Source of the DNA: an uncultured Bacteroidota bacterium
Lineage (GTDB): Bacteria; Bacteroidota; Bacteroidia; UKL13-3
Direction: 5' to 3'
Length of the DNA stretch: 9,065 nt
Assembly: GCA_903888395.1 (NCBI GenBank)
Contig: CAISTO010000282.1
Coordinates: 1-9,065 of the forward strand
Below are positions 1-6,440 of this stretch, piece by piece. The notes under the pieces were generated by a model, which saw only the letters and a list, made by a program, of their open reading frames with translations, had not been told where the DNA came from and ran no database searches. Within the stretch, counting starts at the first letter, position 1. Each line of letters starts with the position of its first letter. The position numbers were made by a program, and so were the translations under genes.

Positions 1-134
1 AGAAAAATAAAATAATAAAACTAAGAGGAATACAAATAATAAATAATAAAACATACAATTTTTGGGGTGTGCAATGATACAACAAATTATAAAAATATAA
101 AATAAACGTATAATTAAAATTCCCTAAAAAACCG
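1..134. other. A/T-rich intergenic sequence, no gene
   Basis: This stretch lies downstream of the metallophosphoesterase stop codon. It is almost entirely A and T, with short ATAATAA-type runs around 9-52. The only plus-strand ATG frame I see, near 74, closes after eight codons. I see no convincing hairpin terminator for the minus-strand gene. Confidence 0.6.
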
Positions 135-1517
135 TCAGCTATTTTTTGTTAAAGTAAAAACAGTAATCTCAGGTAAAATACCCACTCGTCCTGGATATCC
201 TAAAAAGCCAAATCCCCTGTTTACGTATAGCTGTTGGTTTTTAACATGATACAAACCAGCCCAATGAGGATAAATATATTGGGAAGGACTCCATTTAAAA
301 CTACCAATTTCAACACCAAATTGAAATCCATGTGTATGTCCGCTAAAAGTAACATCAATGTCCTTATGATTTTTACTAACTATGCTATCAAAATGACTTG
401 GATCGTGTGAAAGCAATAATTTTACAGAAACATCAGGCATATTTTTAGTGGCTTTATCTATGTCGCCATATTTTTGAAAACGTCCCCTATCACCCCAATT
501 TTCAACACCAATGATTCCAATTCTTTGGTTGTTTTTGGTTAAAGTTATATGTTCATTTCTTAATAAATTCCAACCCATGTTTTTATGTGCTTGTGCTAAA
601 TCTGCTAAGTTTTTTTCTTTTGCTTCTTTACTTGCCCAATTTGGAACATAATCACCATAATCGTGATTTCCATATATACTAAATACACCCATTGGCGCTT
701 TTATTTCCGCAAAAATATTTTGCCAATCATATAATTCATCTGTCATGCTATTCACAATGTCGCCAGTAAAAAACACCAAATCAGCATTTTCTTGTTTGAT
801 CATTTGAATGCCTTTATAAACAGCATCTCTATCGGTAAAACTTCCCGTGTGAACATCACTTATTTGCAGCAATTTTACACCTTCAAAACCACTTGGTAAA
901 TTAGGCAAATACAATTGAACGCGTCTAACTCTGTAATCGTAAGCTCCTTTAATAATTCCTCTTGACAAAATTATAAGCGGTGCAGCAGAAACCAATAAAC
1001 CTGTAGTAGCCAAAAATTGACTTCTACTTATTTTTTCTTTTTCTTCTATTTCTTCTTCGTGAATATGTTCTAAAACATCACCTTGAGTTGGATCAACAAT
1101 GTTTTTTGATTGATTTCGAGATACTATTTTTCTCCATATTATTTTGAATAATCTTTTTAAATCATCAAAAATTAAAAAAATACATACAACAAATTTTGAA
1201 ATATAAATGACAAAATAGAAGCCAGCGAAGTATATTTTAATAAAATTATTTCCGTTTTTACCTGGAAAAAGTAAACCAGAAATAAAATAAATAAAAACGA
1301 GCACAGGAATAGTCCAGTAAATATAAGCAAATACTTTTCTTGTAAAATCTGATTTGTTTCTTACTAAAGCCCTAACAGCTTGCCAACTATATAAATCAAT
1401 TATAATTGCGAAGAGTATAAAAGATAATGCTAATTTAATTTGAAATGCTTGAATCACGAATGTTTTATGCTTTATTTGAAAAGAATACAAATAAACAATG
1501 CTTTGTACATAAAACAA
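135..1517 (-). CDS. Membrane-anchored metallophosphoesterase (calcineurin-like, YkuE/YaeI-type)
   Basis: Probable metal-dependent phosphoesterase, tethered to the inner membrane; the substrate cannot be told from sequence. Hydrophobic segments lie near residues 27-45, 62-83, 95-117 and 168-187. An acidic linker (about 150-163) comes before the fourth, and the catalytic domain spans about 211-460. The binuclear-metal signatures appear in canonical order: DVH (D221, H223), GD (D253), GNHD (284-286), a lone His in LLSHDP (H371) and GHTHG (H394, H396). All expected metal ligands are present, so it should be active. The segment SRSQFLATTGLL at the fourth hydrophobic stretch resembles a degenerate Tat motif with one Arg, as if an originally exported enzyme had gained membrane helices in front. 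The start is uncertain: the frame opens with TTG at 1517 right after an in-frame stop, and GTG at 1457 (440 residues) sits closer to the first membrane helix. The gene is divergent from mtgA. Function is confident; start and substrate are not. Confidence 0.88.
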   Translation of the reverse strand: MFYVQSIVYLYSFQIKHKTFVIQAFQIKLALSFILFAIIIDLYSWQAVRALVRNKSDFTRKVFAYIYWTIPVLVFIYFISGLLFPGKNGNNFIKIYFAGFYFVIYISKFVVCIFLIFDDLKRLFKIIWRKIVSRNQSKNIVDPTQGDVLEHIHEEEIEEKEKISRSQFLATTGLLVSAAPLIILSRGIIKGAYDYRVRRVQLYLPNLPSGFEGVKLLQISDVHTGSFTDRDAVYKGIQMIKQENADLVFFTGDIVNSMTDELYDWQNIFAEIKAPMGVFSIYGNHDYGDYVPNWASKEAKEKNLADLAQAHKNMGWNLLRNEHITLTKNNQRIGIIGVENWGDRGRFQKYGDIDKATKNMPDVSVKLLLSHDPSHFDSIVSKNHKDIDVTFSGHTHGFQFGVEIGSFKWSPSQYIYPHWAGLYHVKNQQLYVNRGFGFLGYPGRVGILPEITVFTLTKNS

Positions 1518-1565
1518 AAGGAGATTTCATTATGATTTTGTAAACTTGCTGCGAAAAAAAATATT

Positions 1566-2300
1566 TTGAATAAAAACAAACACATAAAAGCAATACAAGG
1601 CAAACTCATAAAGTTAAAAGATTGGCTTTTGAAAGTGTTCCTACTTTCTTGGCAATTCAGTTTTATGCTGATTATACTTTACAGAGTAGTTCCAGTTCCT
1701 GTAACTCCTTTACACATAGTTAGGCTATTTGAACAAATGGCCGGAAGTGATGAAATGCGTTTGAATAAATCGTGGCGAGGAGTTGATTATATTGGTAACA
1801 ATATGATTAAAGCAACCATAGTTGGCGAGGATTTACAGTTTTTTGAACATTACGGTTTTGATTTTGAACAAATATACAAATCAATAGAAAGCAGTATAAA
1901 TGGTGGAAAAAAATTAAGAGGAGCAAGTACCATAAGCCAACAAACTGCTAAAAATTTATTTTTTACTCCAAGCCGAAGTTGGATTAGAAAAGGACTAGAA
2001 TTTTATATTACAGTAAGCATAGAATTACTTTGGAGTAAACGAAGAATTTTAGAAGTTTACTTAAATATTATAGAAATGGGCAAAGGAATATATGGAGCTG
2101 AAGCTGCCGCAAATTTTTATTATAATAAATCGGCCAGTGAATTAAGTAAAAATGAAGCCGCATCAATTGTTGCTTGCTTTCCAAATCCAAGAAGATGGAC
2201 CGCTAATAAGCCTTCAAGATATATAGAAAGAAAACAATCAGTAATAGTGAGGTATATGAAATATGTAAAAATACCTTGGAAACAAAAAGGTACTAAATAG
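1566..2300 (+). CDS. mtgA: Monofunctional biosynthetic peptidoglycan transglycosylase (GT51)
   Basis: Polymerises lipid II into glycan strands at the outer face of the inner membrane, without a transpeptidase domain. A single N-terminal membrane anchor spans about residues 23-42 and is followed by the typical YRVVPVPVTPL juncture. The GT51 motifs are all present: EDLQFFEHYGFD (88-99) with putative catalytic Glu E88; RGASTISQQTAKNLFF (118-133); RKGLE (141-145) with the second conserved Glu E145, followed by WSKRRILEVYLN (156-167); EMGKGIYGAEAAA (170-182); and ELSKNEAASIVACFPNP (192-208). The length of 244 residues is normal for MtgA. No ATG is available before residue 34, which lies inside the anchor, so the start is taken as TTG at 1566; GTG at 1635 would be too late for a complete anchor. 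The 3' end overlaps the convergent zinc-ribbon gene by 8 bp. It is divergent from the metallophosphoesterase and could share regulation through the short gap. Confidence 0.95.
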   Translation: MNKNKHIKAIQGKLIKLKDWLLKVFLLSWQFSFMLIILYRVVPVPVTPLHIVRLFEQMAGSDEMRLNKSWRGVDYIGNNMIKATIVGEDLQFFEHYGFDFEQIYKSIESSINGGKKLRGASTISQQTAKNLFFTPSRSWIRKGLEFYITVSIELLWSKRRILEVYLNIIEMGKGIYGAEAAANFYYNKSASELSKNEAASIVACFPNPRRWTANKPSRYIERKQSVIVRYMKYVKIPWKQKGTK

Positions 2301-2622
2301 TTTTTGTTTTATTTGATTTGTCTAATTTATTGGCGTTTTCAGAATTTTTATTAAAAATATAAAATTTGTGATGACATTTACCACATGAATATTTTCTGTA
2401 TGTATCAGAAATCCCCATCATTTTAAATAATTTATTTTTTTTAATCCTTGAAATGTCTTTTACAGCGCCACATTTTGGACATTTGTAGTTAAAATTAAAA
2501 TAAATATTATAAACATAAAAAAACAAAACAACAAGGATAAAAAGTAAAAAAATAGGAATGAAATTTACATATAAGAATCCTTCTATGTCAATGGCATTGA
2601 TAATTAAAAGTTGAAATTTCAT
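2293..2622 (-). CDS. Small membrane protein with a four-cysteine zinc ribbon
   Basis: I do not recognise a named family for this 109-residue protein. A hydrophobic membrane segment lies at about residues 19-41. After it come CPKC (C48, C51) and CGKC (C80, C83), the two Cys pairs of a rubredoxin-like/zinc-ribbon fold with about 28 residues between the knuckles. The tail (about 91-109) is polar and rich in Lys and Asn. The paired cysteines, an ATG start and a conventional hydrophobic-then-polar layout argue for a real gene despite its size. Its stop overlaps the mtgA stop region by 8 bp tail-to-tail, so the two mRNAs would be complementary at their 3' ends. A candidate promoter lies just upstream (2651-2681). 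The metal-binding role is inferred from the cysteines only; the cellular function is unknown. Confidence 0.75.
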   Translation of the reverse strand: MKFQLLIINAIDIEGFLYVNFIPIFLLFILVVLFFYVYNIYFNFNYKCPKCGAVKDISRIKKNKLFKMMGISDTYRKYSCGKCHHKFYIFNKNSENANKLDKSNKTKTI

Positions 2623-2650
2623 TTAATTTTAGATTATTATATTTTTTAAC

Positions 2651-2681
2651 CAAATATTATGTTATGGCAATTATAAACAAA
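2651..2681 (-). promoter_or_regulatory. Candidate Bacteroidota-type promoter for the zinc-ribbon gene
   Basis: On the minus strand a TTTG (2681-2678) is followed after 18 bases by TAATATTTG (2659-2651), about 28 bases ahead of the ATG. This resembles the Bacteroidota -33 TTTG / -7 TAnnTTTG consensus, but with one extra base inside the -7 box. The region is A/T-rich, so a chance match is quite possible. Confidence 0.28.
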
Positions 2682-2735
2682 TAAATTAAAAAAAAATTCA
2701 TTTAATTGAATTTTCAATAAAAATAAAAAAAGCCG

Positions 2736-2747
2736 TTCAAATTTGAA
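2736..2747. repeat. 12-bp perfect palindrome upstream of the outer-membrane receptor gene
   Basis: TTCAAATTTGAA is a perfect dyad about 66 bases before the ATG at 2814. It could be an operator for a dimeric regulator, but short A/T-rich palindromes also arise by chance. I see no well-formed -33/-7 promoter pair here; TATATTCG at 2782-2789 is only a partial -7 match. Confidence 0.3.
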
Positions 2748-2813
2748 ACATAATTATTAAACCAATAACTAACGCTTCATTTATATTCGCAAACTTTAAA
2801 GCATAATCATTCA

Positions 2814-5645
2814 ATGAAATTATCAATAATCAATAAAAATATATTTTTACTTTTAAGTGTATTTCTCATTCCCCAAATTTCATTGATTGCGCAGCAAACA
2901 GAAACAATAGAAGGACAAATAATAGGCAAAAAAAATAAAAGTCCTTTAATTGGTGTGGTGATATCATTGGTTAATTTAAACGATTCGTTCACTAGAAAAA
3001 ACTGCTTAACAGATAGTGAGGGTAAATTTAAAATACAAAATTTAAAATACGGTACTTATGGTTTTAGTGCCTCCTATATTGGTTTTGAAAAACTAACAAG
3101 CATTATTAAAATAAATTCACCAATAGAAAAAATTGGCGTTTTTAAAATGACAGAAAACTTAAATCAATTAAAAGATGTAAATATTACAGAAAGTATCATA
3201 CGATCGCAACTGAAAAATGACACTATAGAATACAATGCAAAAGCATTTAAAACCAATCCTGATGCTAATGTGCAGGATTTGATAACTAAAATGCCTGGAA
3301 TTACCTTAGACAATGGAACGGTAAAAGCACAAGGTGAAACTGTTCAAAGAGTAACGGTAGATGGCAAAGAATTTTTTGGGGATGATGTGGCCTTGGCTTT
3401 AAAAAATTTACCCGCTGAAGTAATTGAAAAAATACAAGTTTTTGATAAGCAAAGTGACCAAGCACAATTTACTGGATTCAATGATGGAAATACTCAAAAG
3501 TCGATCAATATAGTTACAAAAGCGGGAAGAGCTAATGGCAAATTTGGAAGATTTTATGCAGGACCCGGAACCGATGATAAATATACTGCTGGTGGAAATA
3601 TTAATTTATTCAGAGGAAAGCAACGCATTTCTATTTTAGGATTAAGTAATAACATAAACCAACAAAACTTTGGCTCTCAAGATTTACTTGGCCTTCAAAG
3701 TGGAGGTAACCAAGGTGGAAGAGGCGGAATGGGAATGGGCGGAAGAGGAATGGGAATGCCTGGTGGCGGTGGAAATGCAAGTAATAATTTTGTGGTAGGC
3801 AATCAAGGTGGAATTAATAAAACCAATTCGGGCGGTATAAACTTTAGCGATATTTGGGCAAAAAAATTAACAGTAACTGGAAGTTATTTTTTAAATCAAT
3901 CAACCAACAACACCAATAACCAATTGCAACGCACCAGTTTTTTAAGTGGTGGTGTTTACCAATTATACAACCAAAATAGCACAAGCAATAGTGACAATTT
4001 AAACCACAGGTTAAACGTACGTTTAGAATACAATATTGACAGCAATAACTCCATTGTATTAGCACCAAAATTAAGTTTCCAAGAAAATTCTGCTTATGGT
4101 TTAACCAATGGTTTTACTACATTTAACAACGAATCATTGAATAAAACAAATACCATCAACACCTCTAATAATAGTGGAGTAAGCTTAAATAACAATATAT
4201 TATACCGCCATAAGTTTGCAAAGCAAGGCAGAACAATTTCATTTAATTTAGGAACAGATGTAAACGATAAAAATGGATCCAATTATTTAAGTGCTAATAA
4301 CACTTTTTATTTTCCAACAGATTCTATTTCCAAGTTTGAACAAAAAACTACTACCAATGGAAATAGTAACACTCATTCGGGAGCTATCAATTACACGGAA
4401 CAAATAGGTAAAAACGGAATGATCATGGCTAATTATTCGCCTTCATTTACCCAAAACTATAATTACAAATTAACCAATACCAAAGACACGCTCAATGGCG
4501 AATACAATATATTAAATAATAACTTATCGAGTAATTTCGACAATACTTTAACCACGCATAGAGGTGGTTTAAATTACCGATATAAAATGGGTGAAAAAGC
4601 TAATTTGATGTTGGGTGCAAATTATCAAAATGTATTATTAGAGGGAGTTCAAAAAACACCCATTCCAATTAGTGTTAAAAAAACTTTTGACAATGTATTG
4701 CCAAATGCTATGTTTAGTTATCAATTTACAAAGCAGAACAACATAAGAATATTTTACAGAACCAATACCAATGCACCTGCTATTAACCAATTACAAAGTG
4801 TAATTGATAATTCAAATCCTTTAAGTTTAAGTACTGGAAATCCACAATTAACGCAAGAATTTAGCCATAACATAGTTACAAGGTATGGTTTAACAAATGC
4901 CGATAAAGGAAAAACTTTCAATTTATTTTTAAATGCAAATAGCACCCAAAACTATATTGGAAATTCAACTTATACGGTAAGAGATAGTAGCCAAGTTATT
5001 GATGGAATTACCCTAACTAAAGGTTCACAATTAAGCAAACCCGAAAACTTTGATGGATATTGGAATATCAATAGTTTTATTACTTATGGTTTTCCTGTAA
5101 AAAAACTAAAAAGTAATATGAATTTAAACCTTGGAACTACCTTTAATAAAACACCTAGTAAAATAAATAATTTGGTAAATTATACCAATACTTTTGTGCT
5201 TACTTCTGGTTTTGCCTTGGCAAGTAACATCAGCGAAAAAATAGATTTTACACTATCATATACCGCTTTTTATAATGTGGTAGAAAATACCATGAATGCC
5301 AAGTTGAACAACAATTATTTTTATCAAATTAGCTCCGCTAAATTAAACTTATTACCATGGAAAGGCTTGGTATTAAGAAGTGAAATTATCAATACTTATT
5401 ATACAGGATTAGGAAGTAGTTTTAACCAAAATTTTTATTTATGGACCGGTGGAATAGGTTATAAATTCATGAAGAATAATGCTGCCGAAATTGTATTTAA
5501 TACTTACGATATTTTAAATCAAAACAACAATATAAGCAGAACCATTGCTGGAAACTATATAGAAGACAGTAAAACCCAAGTTTTAACACGCTATTATATG
5601 CTGGTATTTACTTATAATATTAGAAGTTTTGGTGGAAGGAAATAA
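2814..5645 (+). CDS. TonB-dependent-receptor-like outer membrane beta-barrel protein
   Basis: A 943-residue outer-membrane protein. Residues 1-26 form a signal peptide (hydrophobic core about 10-25, likely cleaved after LIA). Residues about 30-115 are a carboxypeptidase-regulatory-like beta-sandwich (IEGQIIGKKNKSPLIGVVIS, DSEGKFKIQNLKYGTY). Residues about 130-236 are a plug-like domain with VTVDGKEFFGDD and LPAEVIEKIQVFDKQSD. The remainder, especially about 440-943, alternates aromatic and polar residues, contains many Asn/Thr/Ser, and ends in a long strand (YYMLVFTYNIRSF), consistent with the OMP_b-brl_3-type barrel. A Gly/Met/Arg-rich insert sits at 297-320. Such proteins may import ligands with TonB/ExbBD energy, but I see no clear TonB box. 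No SusD-like lipoprotein follows, so a SusCD nutrient pair is not supported. The ATG at 2814 gives a standard signal peptide. The gene stands alone; the nearest terminator-like hairpin is about 370 bases past its stop. The ligand is unknown. Confidence 0.9.
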   Translation: MKLSIINKNIFLLLSVFLIPQISLIAQQTETIEGQIIGKKNKSPLIGVVISLVNLNDSFTRKNCLTDSEGKFKIQNLKYGTYGFSASYIGFEKLTSIIKINSPIEKIGVFKMTENLNQLKDVNITESIIRSQLKNDTIEYNAKAFKTNPDANVQDLITKMPGITLDNGTVKAQGETVQRVTVDGKEFFGDDVALALKNLPAEVIEKIQVFDKQSDQAQFTGFNDGNTQKSINIVTKAGRANGKFGRFYAGPGTDDKYTAGGNINLFRGKQRISILGLSNNINQQNFGSQDLLGLQSGGNQGGRGGMGMGGRGMGMPGGGGNASNNFVVGNQGGINKTNSGGINFSDIWAKKLTVTGSYFLNQSTNNTNNQLQRTSFLSGGVYQLYNQNSTSNSDNLNHRLNVRLEYNIDSNNSIVLAPKLSFQENSAYGLTNGFTTFNNESLNKTNTINTSNNSGVSLNNNILYRHKFAKQGRTISFNLGTDVNDKNGSNYLSANNTFYFPTDSISKFEQKTTTNGNSNTHSGAINYTEQIGKNGMIMANYSPSFTQNYNYKLTNTKDTLNGEYNILNNNLSSNFDNTLTTHRGGLNYRYKMGEKANLMLGANYQNVLLEGVQKTPIPISVKKTFDNVLPNAMFSYQFTKQNNIRIFYRTNTNAPAINQLQSVIDNSNPLSLSTGNPQLTQEFSHNIVTRYGLTNADKGKTFNLFLNANSTQNYIGNSTYTVRDSSQVIDGITLTKGSQLSKPENFDGYWNINSFITYGFPVKKLKSNMNLNLGTTFNKTPSKINNLVNYTNTFVLTSGFALASNISEKIDFTLSYTAFYNVVENTMNAKLNNNYFYQISSAKLNLLPWKGLVLRSEIINTYYTGLGSSFNQNFYLWTGGIGYKFMKNNAAEIVFNTYDILNQNNNISRTIAGNYIEDSKTQVLTRYYMLVFTYNIRSFGGRK
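3702..3773 (+). repeat. Gly/Met/Arg-rich repeat-coding insert inside the receptor gene
   Basis: This G-rich segment encodes residues 297-320, mostly Gly with Arg and Met. The 12-mer GGAATGGGAATG occurs twice (3726-3737 and 3747-3758), 21 bp apart, each copy giving a GMGM peptide. Its base composition stands out from the A/T-rich gene. It probably forms a flexible loop and could vary in length by slippage. Confidence 0.7.
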
Positions 5646-5700
5646 TTAAATAGCTATTTCCTCATCTTGCGAGCATAAAATTTTATTCTACTAATTCCCG

Positions 5701-5720
5701 GTCATTGAGCTTGTCGAAAT
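5701..5720 (-). repeat. Dispersed repeat module, reverse orientation (GTCATTGAGCTTGTCGAAAT)
   Basis: Read on the minus strand this is a divergent relative of the module at 5802-5824 and 8275-8297. With 5802-5824 it forms a long imperfect inverted repeat bracketing about 80 bases. I recognise this word from intergenic regions of other Bacteroidota. Confidence 0.6.
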
Positions 5721-5752
5721 GTCGGCAATCAATCGCAACTTACAAATCTGAA

Positions 5753-5795
5753 TTTATTTGGCGTTTTGCCCTACATAAAATTTTACTTTTTAAAC
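5753..5795. repeat. TTTATTTGGCG module, copy A
   Basis: Aligns with 8169-8213: both begin TTTATTTGGCGT, carry a small GGC...GCC hairpin, and continue through a T/A-rich stretch ending in AAAC. The hairpin core differs (GTTTT versus GTCCC) while the stem is kept. Confidence 0.6.
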
Positions 5796-5801
5796 AAAAA
5801 A

Positions 5802-5824
5802 CCTTCGGCAAACTCAGGGTGACA
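5802..5824 (+). repeat. CTTCGGCAA...GGGTGACA module, copy A
   Basis: Matches 8275-8297 at 22 of 23 bases (A at 5812 versus G). A reverse-oriented relative is at 5701-5720. Here the module precedes the 44-base hairpin module; in copy B it follows it. Confidence 0.7.
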
Positions 5825-5865
5825 TCAAATTTTGGTATAATCAAAAATACGAGCGAAGGCTTAGG

Positions 5866-5909
5866 AATTGTTGTTGGTGCCGCTGCGCTAAAACACCAAC
5901 AACGGGCAA
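5866..5909. repeat. 44-base hairpin repeat module, copy A
   Basis: A perfect 10-bp stem, GTTGTTGGTG (5870-5879) with CACCAACAAC (5894-5903), encloses a 14-base loop CCGCTGCGCTAAAA. The module is 42/44 identical to 8230-8273. The loop is unchanged between copies and both differences fall in the stem. Confidence 0.8.
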
Positions 5910-5912
5910 ATT

Positions 5913-5942
5913 CCCCTCTTGAGAGGTGGTCGCAGACCGGGG
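5913..5942. repeat. Nested hairpin element (CCCC...GGGG with two inner hairpins)
   Basis: CCCC (5913-5916) can pair with GGGG (5939-5942). Inside are CCTC/GAGG (5915-5918 with 5923-5926, sharing two bases with the outer arm) and a clean GGTC-GCA-GACC hairpin (5928-5938). It directly follows the 44-base module and is absent from copy B. Confidence 0.5.
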
Positions 5943-6015
5943 TGGATAATCAGCCGGTGGCTTTTCAATATTCTCACCCGCAAAATTCGAGCGAATGCCA
6001 ATAAAGTTAAATTTT

Positions 6016-6063
6016 ATGGACCTTTGTGACCATAAATACATATGGTCATAAAGGTCCATTTTT
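6016..6063 (+). terminator. Strong rho-independent terminator-like hairpin
   Basis: A 19-bp stem (6016-6034 with 6041-6059) contains one G-T wobble and otherwise pairs perfectly, around the six-base loop AATACA. It is followed by TTTT (6060-6063) and more A/T. The arms include GGACCTTT and AAAGGTCC. It reads best as a plus-strand terminator. It lies about 370 bases past the receptor gene, so that mRNA may carry the repeat mosaic in its 3' untranslated region. Confidence 0.75.
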
Positions 6064-6084
6064 ATATTTCATACAAATTTTACT

Positions 6085-6112
6085 CTTTGAAATTCAAAGT
6101 TTTAGAAAACTT
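6085..6112. repeat. Two overlapping, mutually exclusive palindromes
   Basis: CTTTGAA-A-TTCAAAG (6085-6099) and AAGTTTT-AG-AAAACTT (6097-6112) are both perfect with 7-bp arms, and they share the AAG at 6097-6099. Only one could form fully at a time. The loops are very short, so DNA-level dyads (protein sites) are at least as likely as RNA hairpins. Confidence 0.4.
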
Positions 6113-6202
6113 AAAAATCAAATTAGGCTAAACGTATTGCTATTGAGTATTTAACCATTCATTATTGAAAATTATTTTTCTGAAAAACAGGTAATTAAAA
6201 AA

Positions 6203-6244
6203 ATAAGGTAATGAGTTTTTAAAAAATCACTACTACTACCTTAT
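6203..6244. repeat. Spaced inverted repeat ATAAGGTA/TACCTTAT
   Basis: Perfect 8-bp arms (6203-6210 and 6237-6244) enclose 26 bases that contain a second imperfect dyad, TGAGTTTTT/AAAAAATCA (6212-6229). Together they could form one long interrupted stem-loop in the leader of the kelch gene. Confidence 0.4.
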
Positions 6245-6388
6245 GTAGAATGAAAATTATTAAATCTATAATTGTTAAATGCTTTTAAAAAAATATGAAA
6301 AAAACTTTTTCAATATATGCTAGTCAAATTACTTTTTGATTATATATGAATGAAAAAGAATATTTAAGCGCATCAATCACTTAGTCTA

Positions 6389-6419
6389 TTTTAGTTCGAC
6401 CTTAAATGGCGAACTAGAA
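6389..6419 (+). promoter_or_regulatory. Stem-loop or operator just upstream of the kelch gene
   Basis: TTTTAGTTCG (6389-6398) pairs with CGAACTAGAA (6410-6419), one T-G wobble, around an 11-base loop. It ends 21 bases before the ATG at 6441, a position suited to an operator or to a translation-controlling hairpin. There is no U-tract after it, so it is not a terminator. Confidence 0.45.
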
Positions 6420-6440
6420 TTGTATCATTGCAATTGTTTT

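Larger units (their letters stand above)
5663..5998. repeat. Extragenic repeat mosaic, copy A
   Basis: Several modules recur at 8143-8297. In order they are: CATCTTGCGA (5663-5672); a TCATTGAGCTTGTCGAA module (5701-5720) that is the reverse-oriented relative of 5802-5824; the TTTATTTGGCG module (5753-5795); the CTTCGGCAA...GGGTGACA module (5802-5824); a 44-base hairpin module (5866-5909); a CCCCTC...GGGG nested hairpin (5913-5942); and an ATTCG-AG-CGAAT palindrome (5985-5996). AAATnCGAGCGAA occurs at 5845-5857 and 5983-5995. Such modules resemble the dispersed extragenic repeats common in Bacteroidota; no transposase is present. Confidence 0.75.
5646..6440. other. Long gene-free region: repeat mosaic, terminator and inverted repeats
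   Basis: No credible gene lies here. From left to right it holds a 12-bp palindrome (AAATAGCTATTT, 5648-5659) just after the receptor stop, a mosaic of GC-richer repeat modules (5663-5998), a strong terminator-like hairpin (6016-6063), two overlapping palindromes (6085-6112), a spaced inverted repeat (6203-6244) and a further stem-loop (6389-6419) just before the kelch gene. The open frame at 5705-6004 is built from the repeats and is not considered a gene. Confidence 0.75.

Noticed and set aside
135..1517. Tat export signal in the metallophosphoesterase (SRSQFLATTGLL)
   Set aside because: Only one Arg is present and three membrane helices precede it, so a working N-terminal Tat signal is not supported.
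1518..1543. AAGGAG followed eight bases later by ATG ATT TTG TAA, a perfect Shine-Dalgarno-like start ahead of mtgA
   Set aside because: It encodes only three residues and is out of frame with mtgA; Bacteroidota seldom depend on such sites. Possibly chance.
2782..2789. TATATTCG as the -7 promoter box of the receptor gene
   Set aside because: One mismatch to TAnnTTTG and no TTTG at the required distance upstream.
3844..4068. Minus-strand open frames inside the receptor gene (also 4094-4282, 4754-4945 and 2807-2992)
   Set aside because: They lie opposite a long, well-supported coding region and show low-quality composition; antisense shadows.
2814..5645. SusC-type nutrient importer
   Set aside because: No SusD-like lipoprotein gene follows, the barrel resembles the OMP_b-brl_3 group and no clear TonB box is visible.
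5705..6004. Plus-strand open frame of 99 codons after the receptor gene
   Set aside because: It consists entirely of the dispersed repeat modules read through; the peptide has no domain-like pattern and each module is non-coding in its second copy.
5841..6059. Minus-strand open frame of 72 codons
   Set aside because: It starts inside the terminator hairpin and runs back through the repeats; no plausible protein features.
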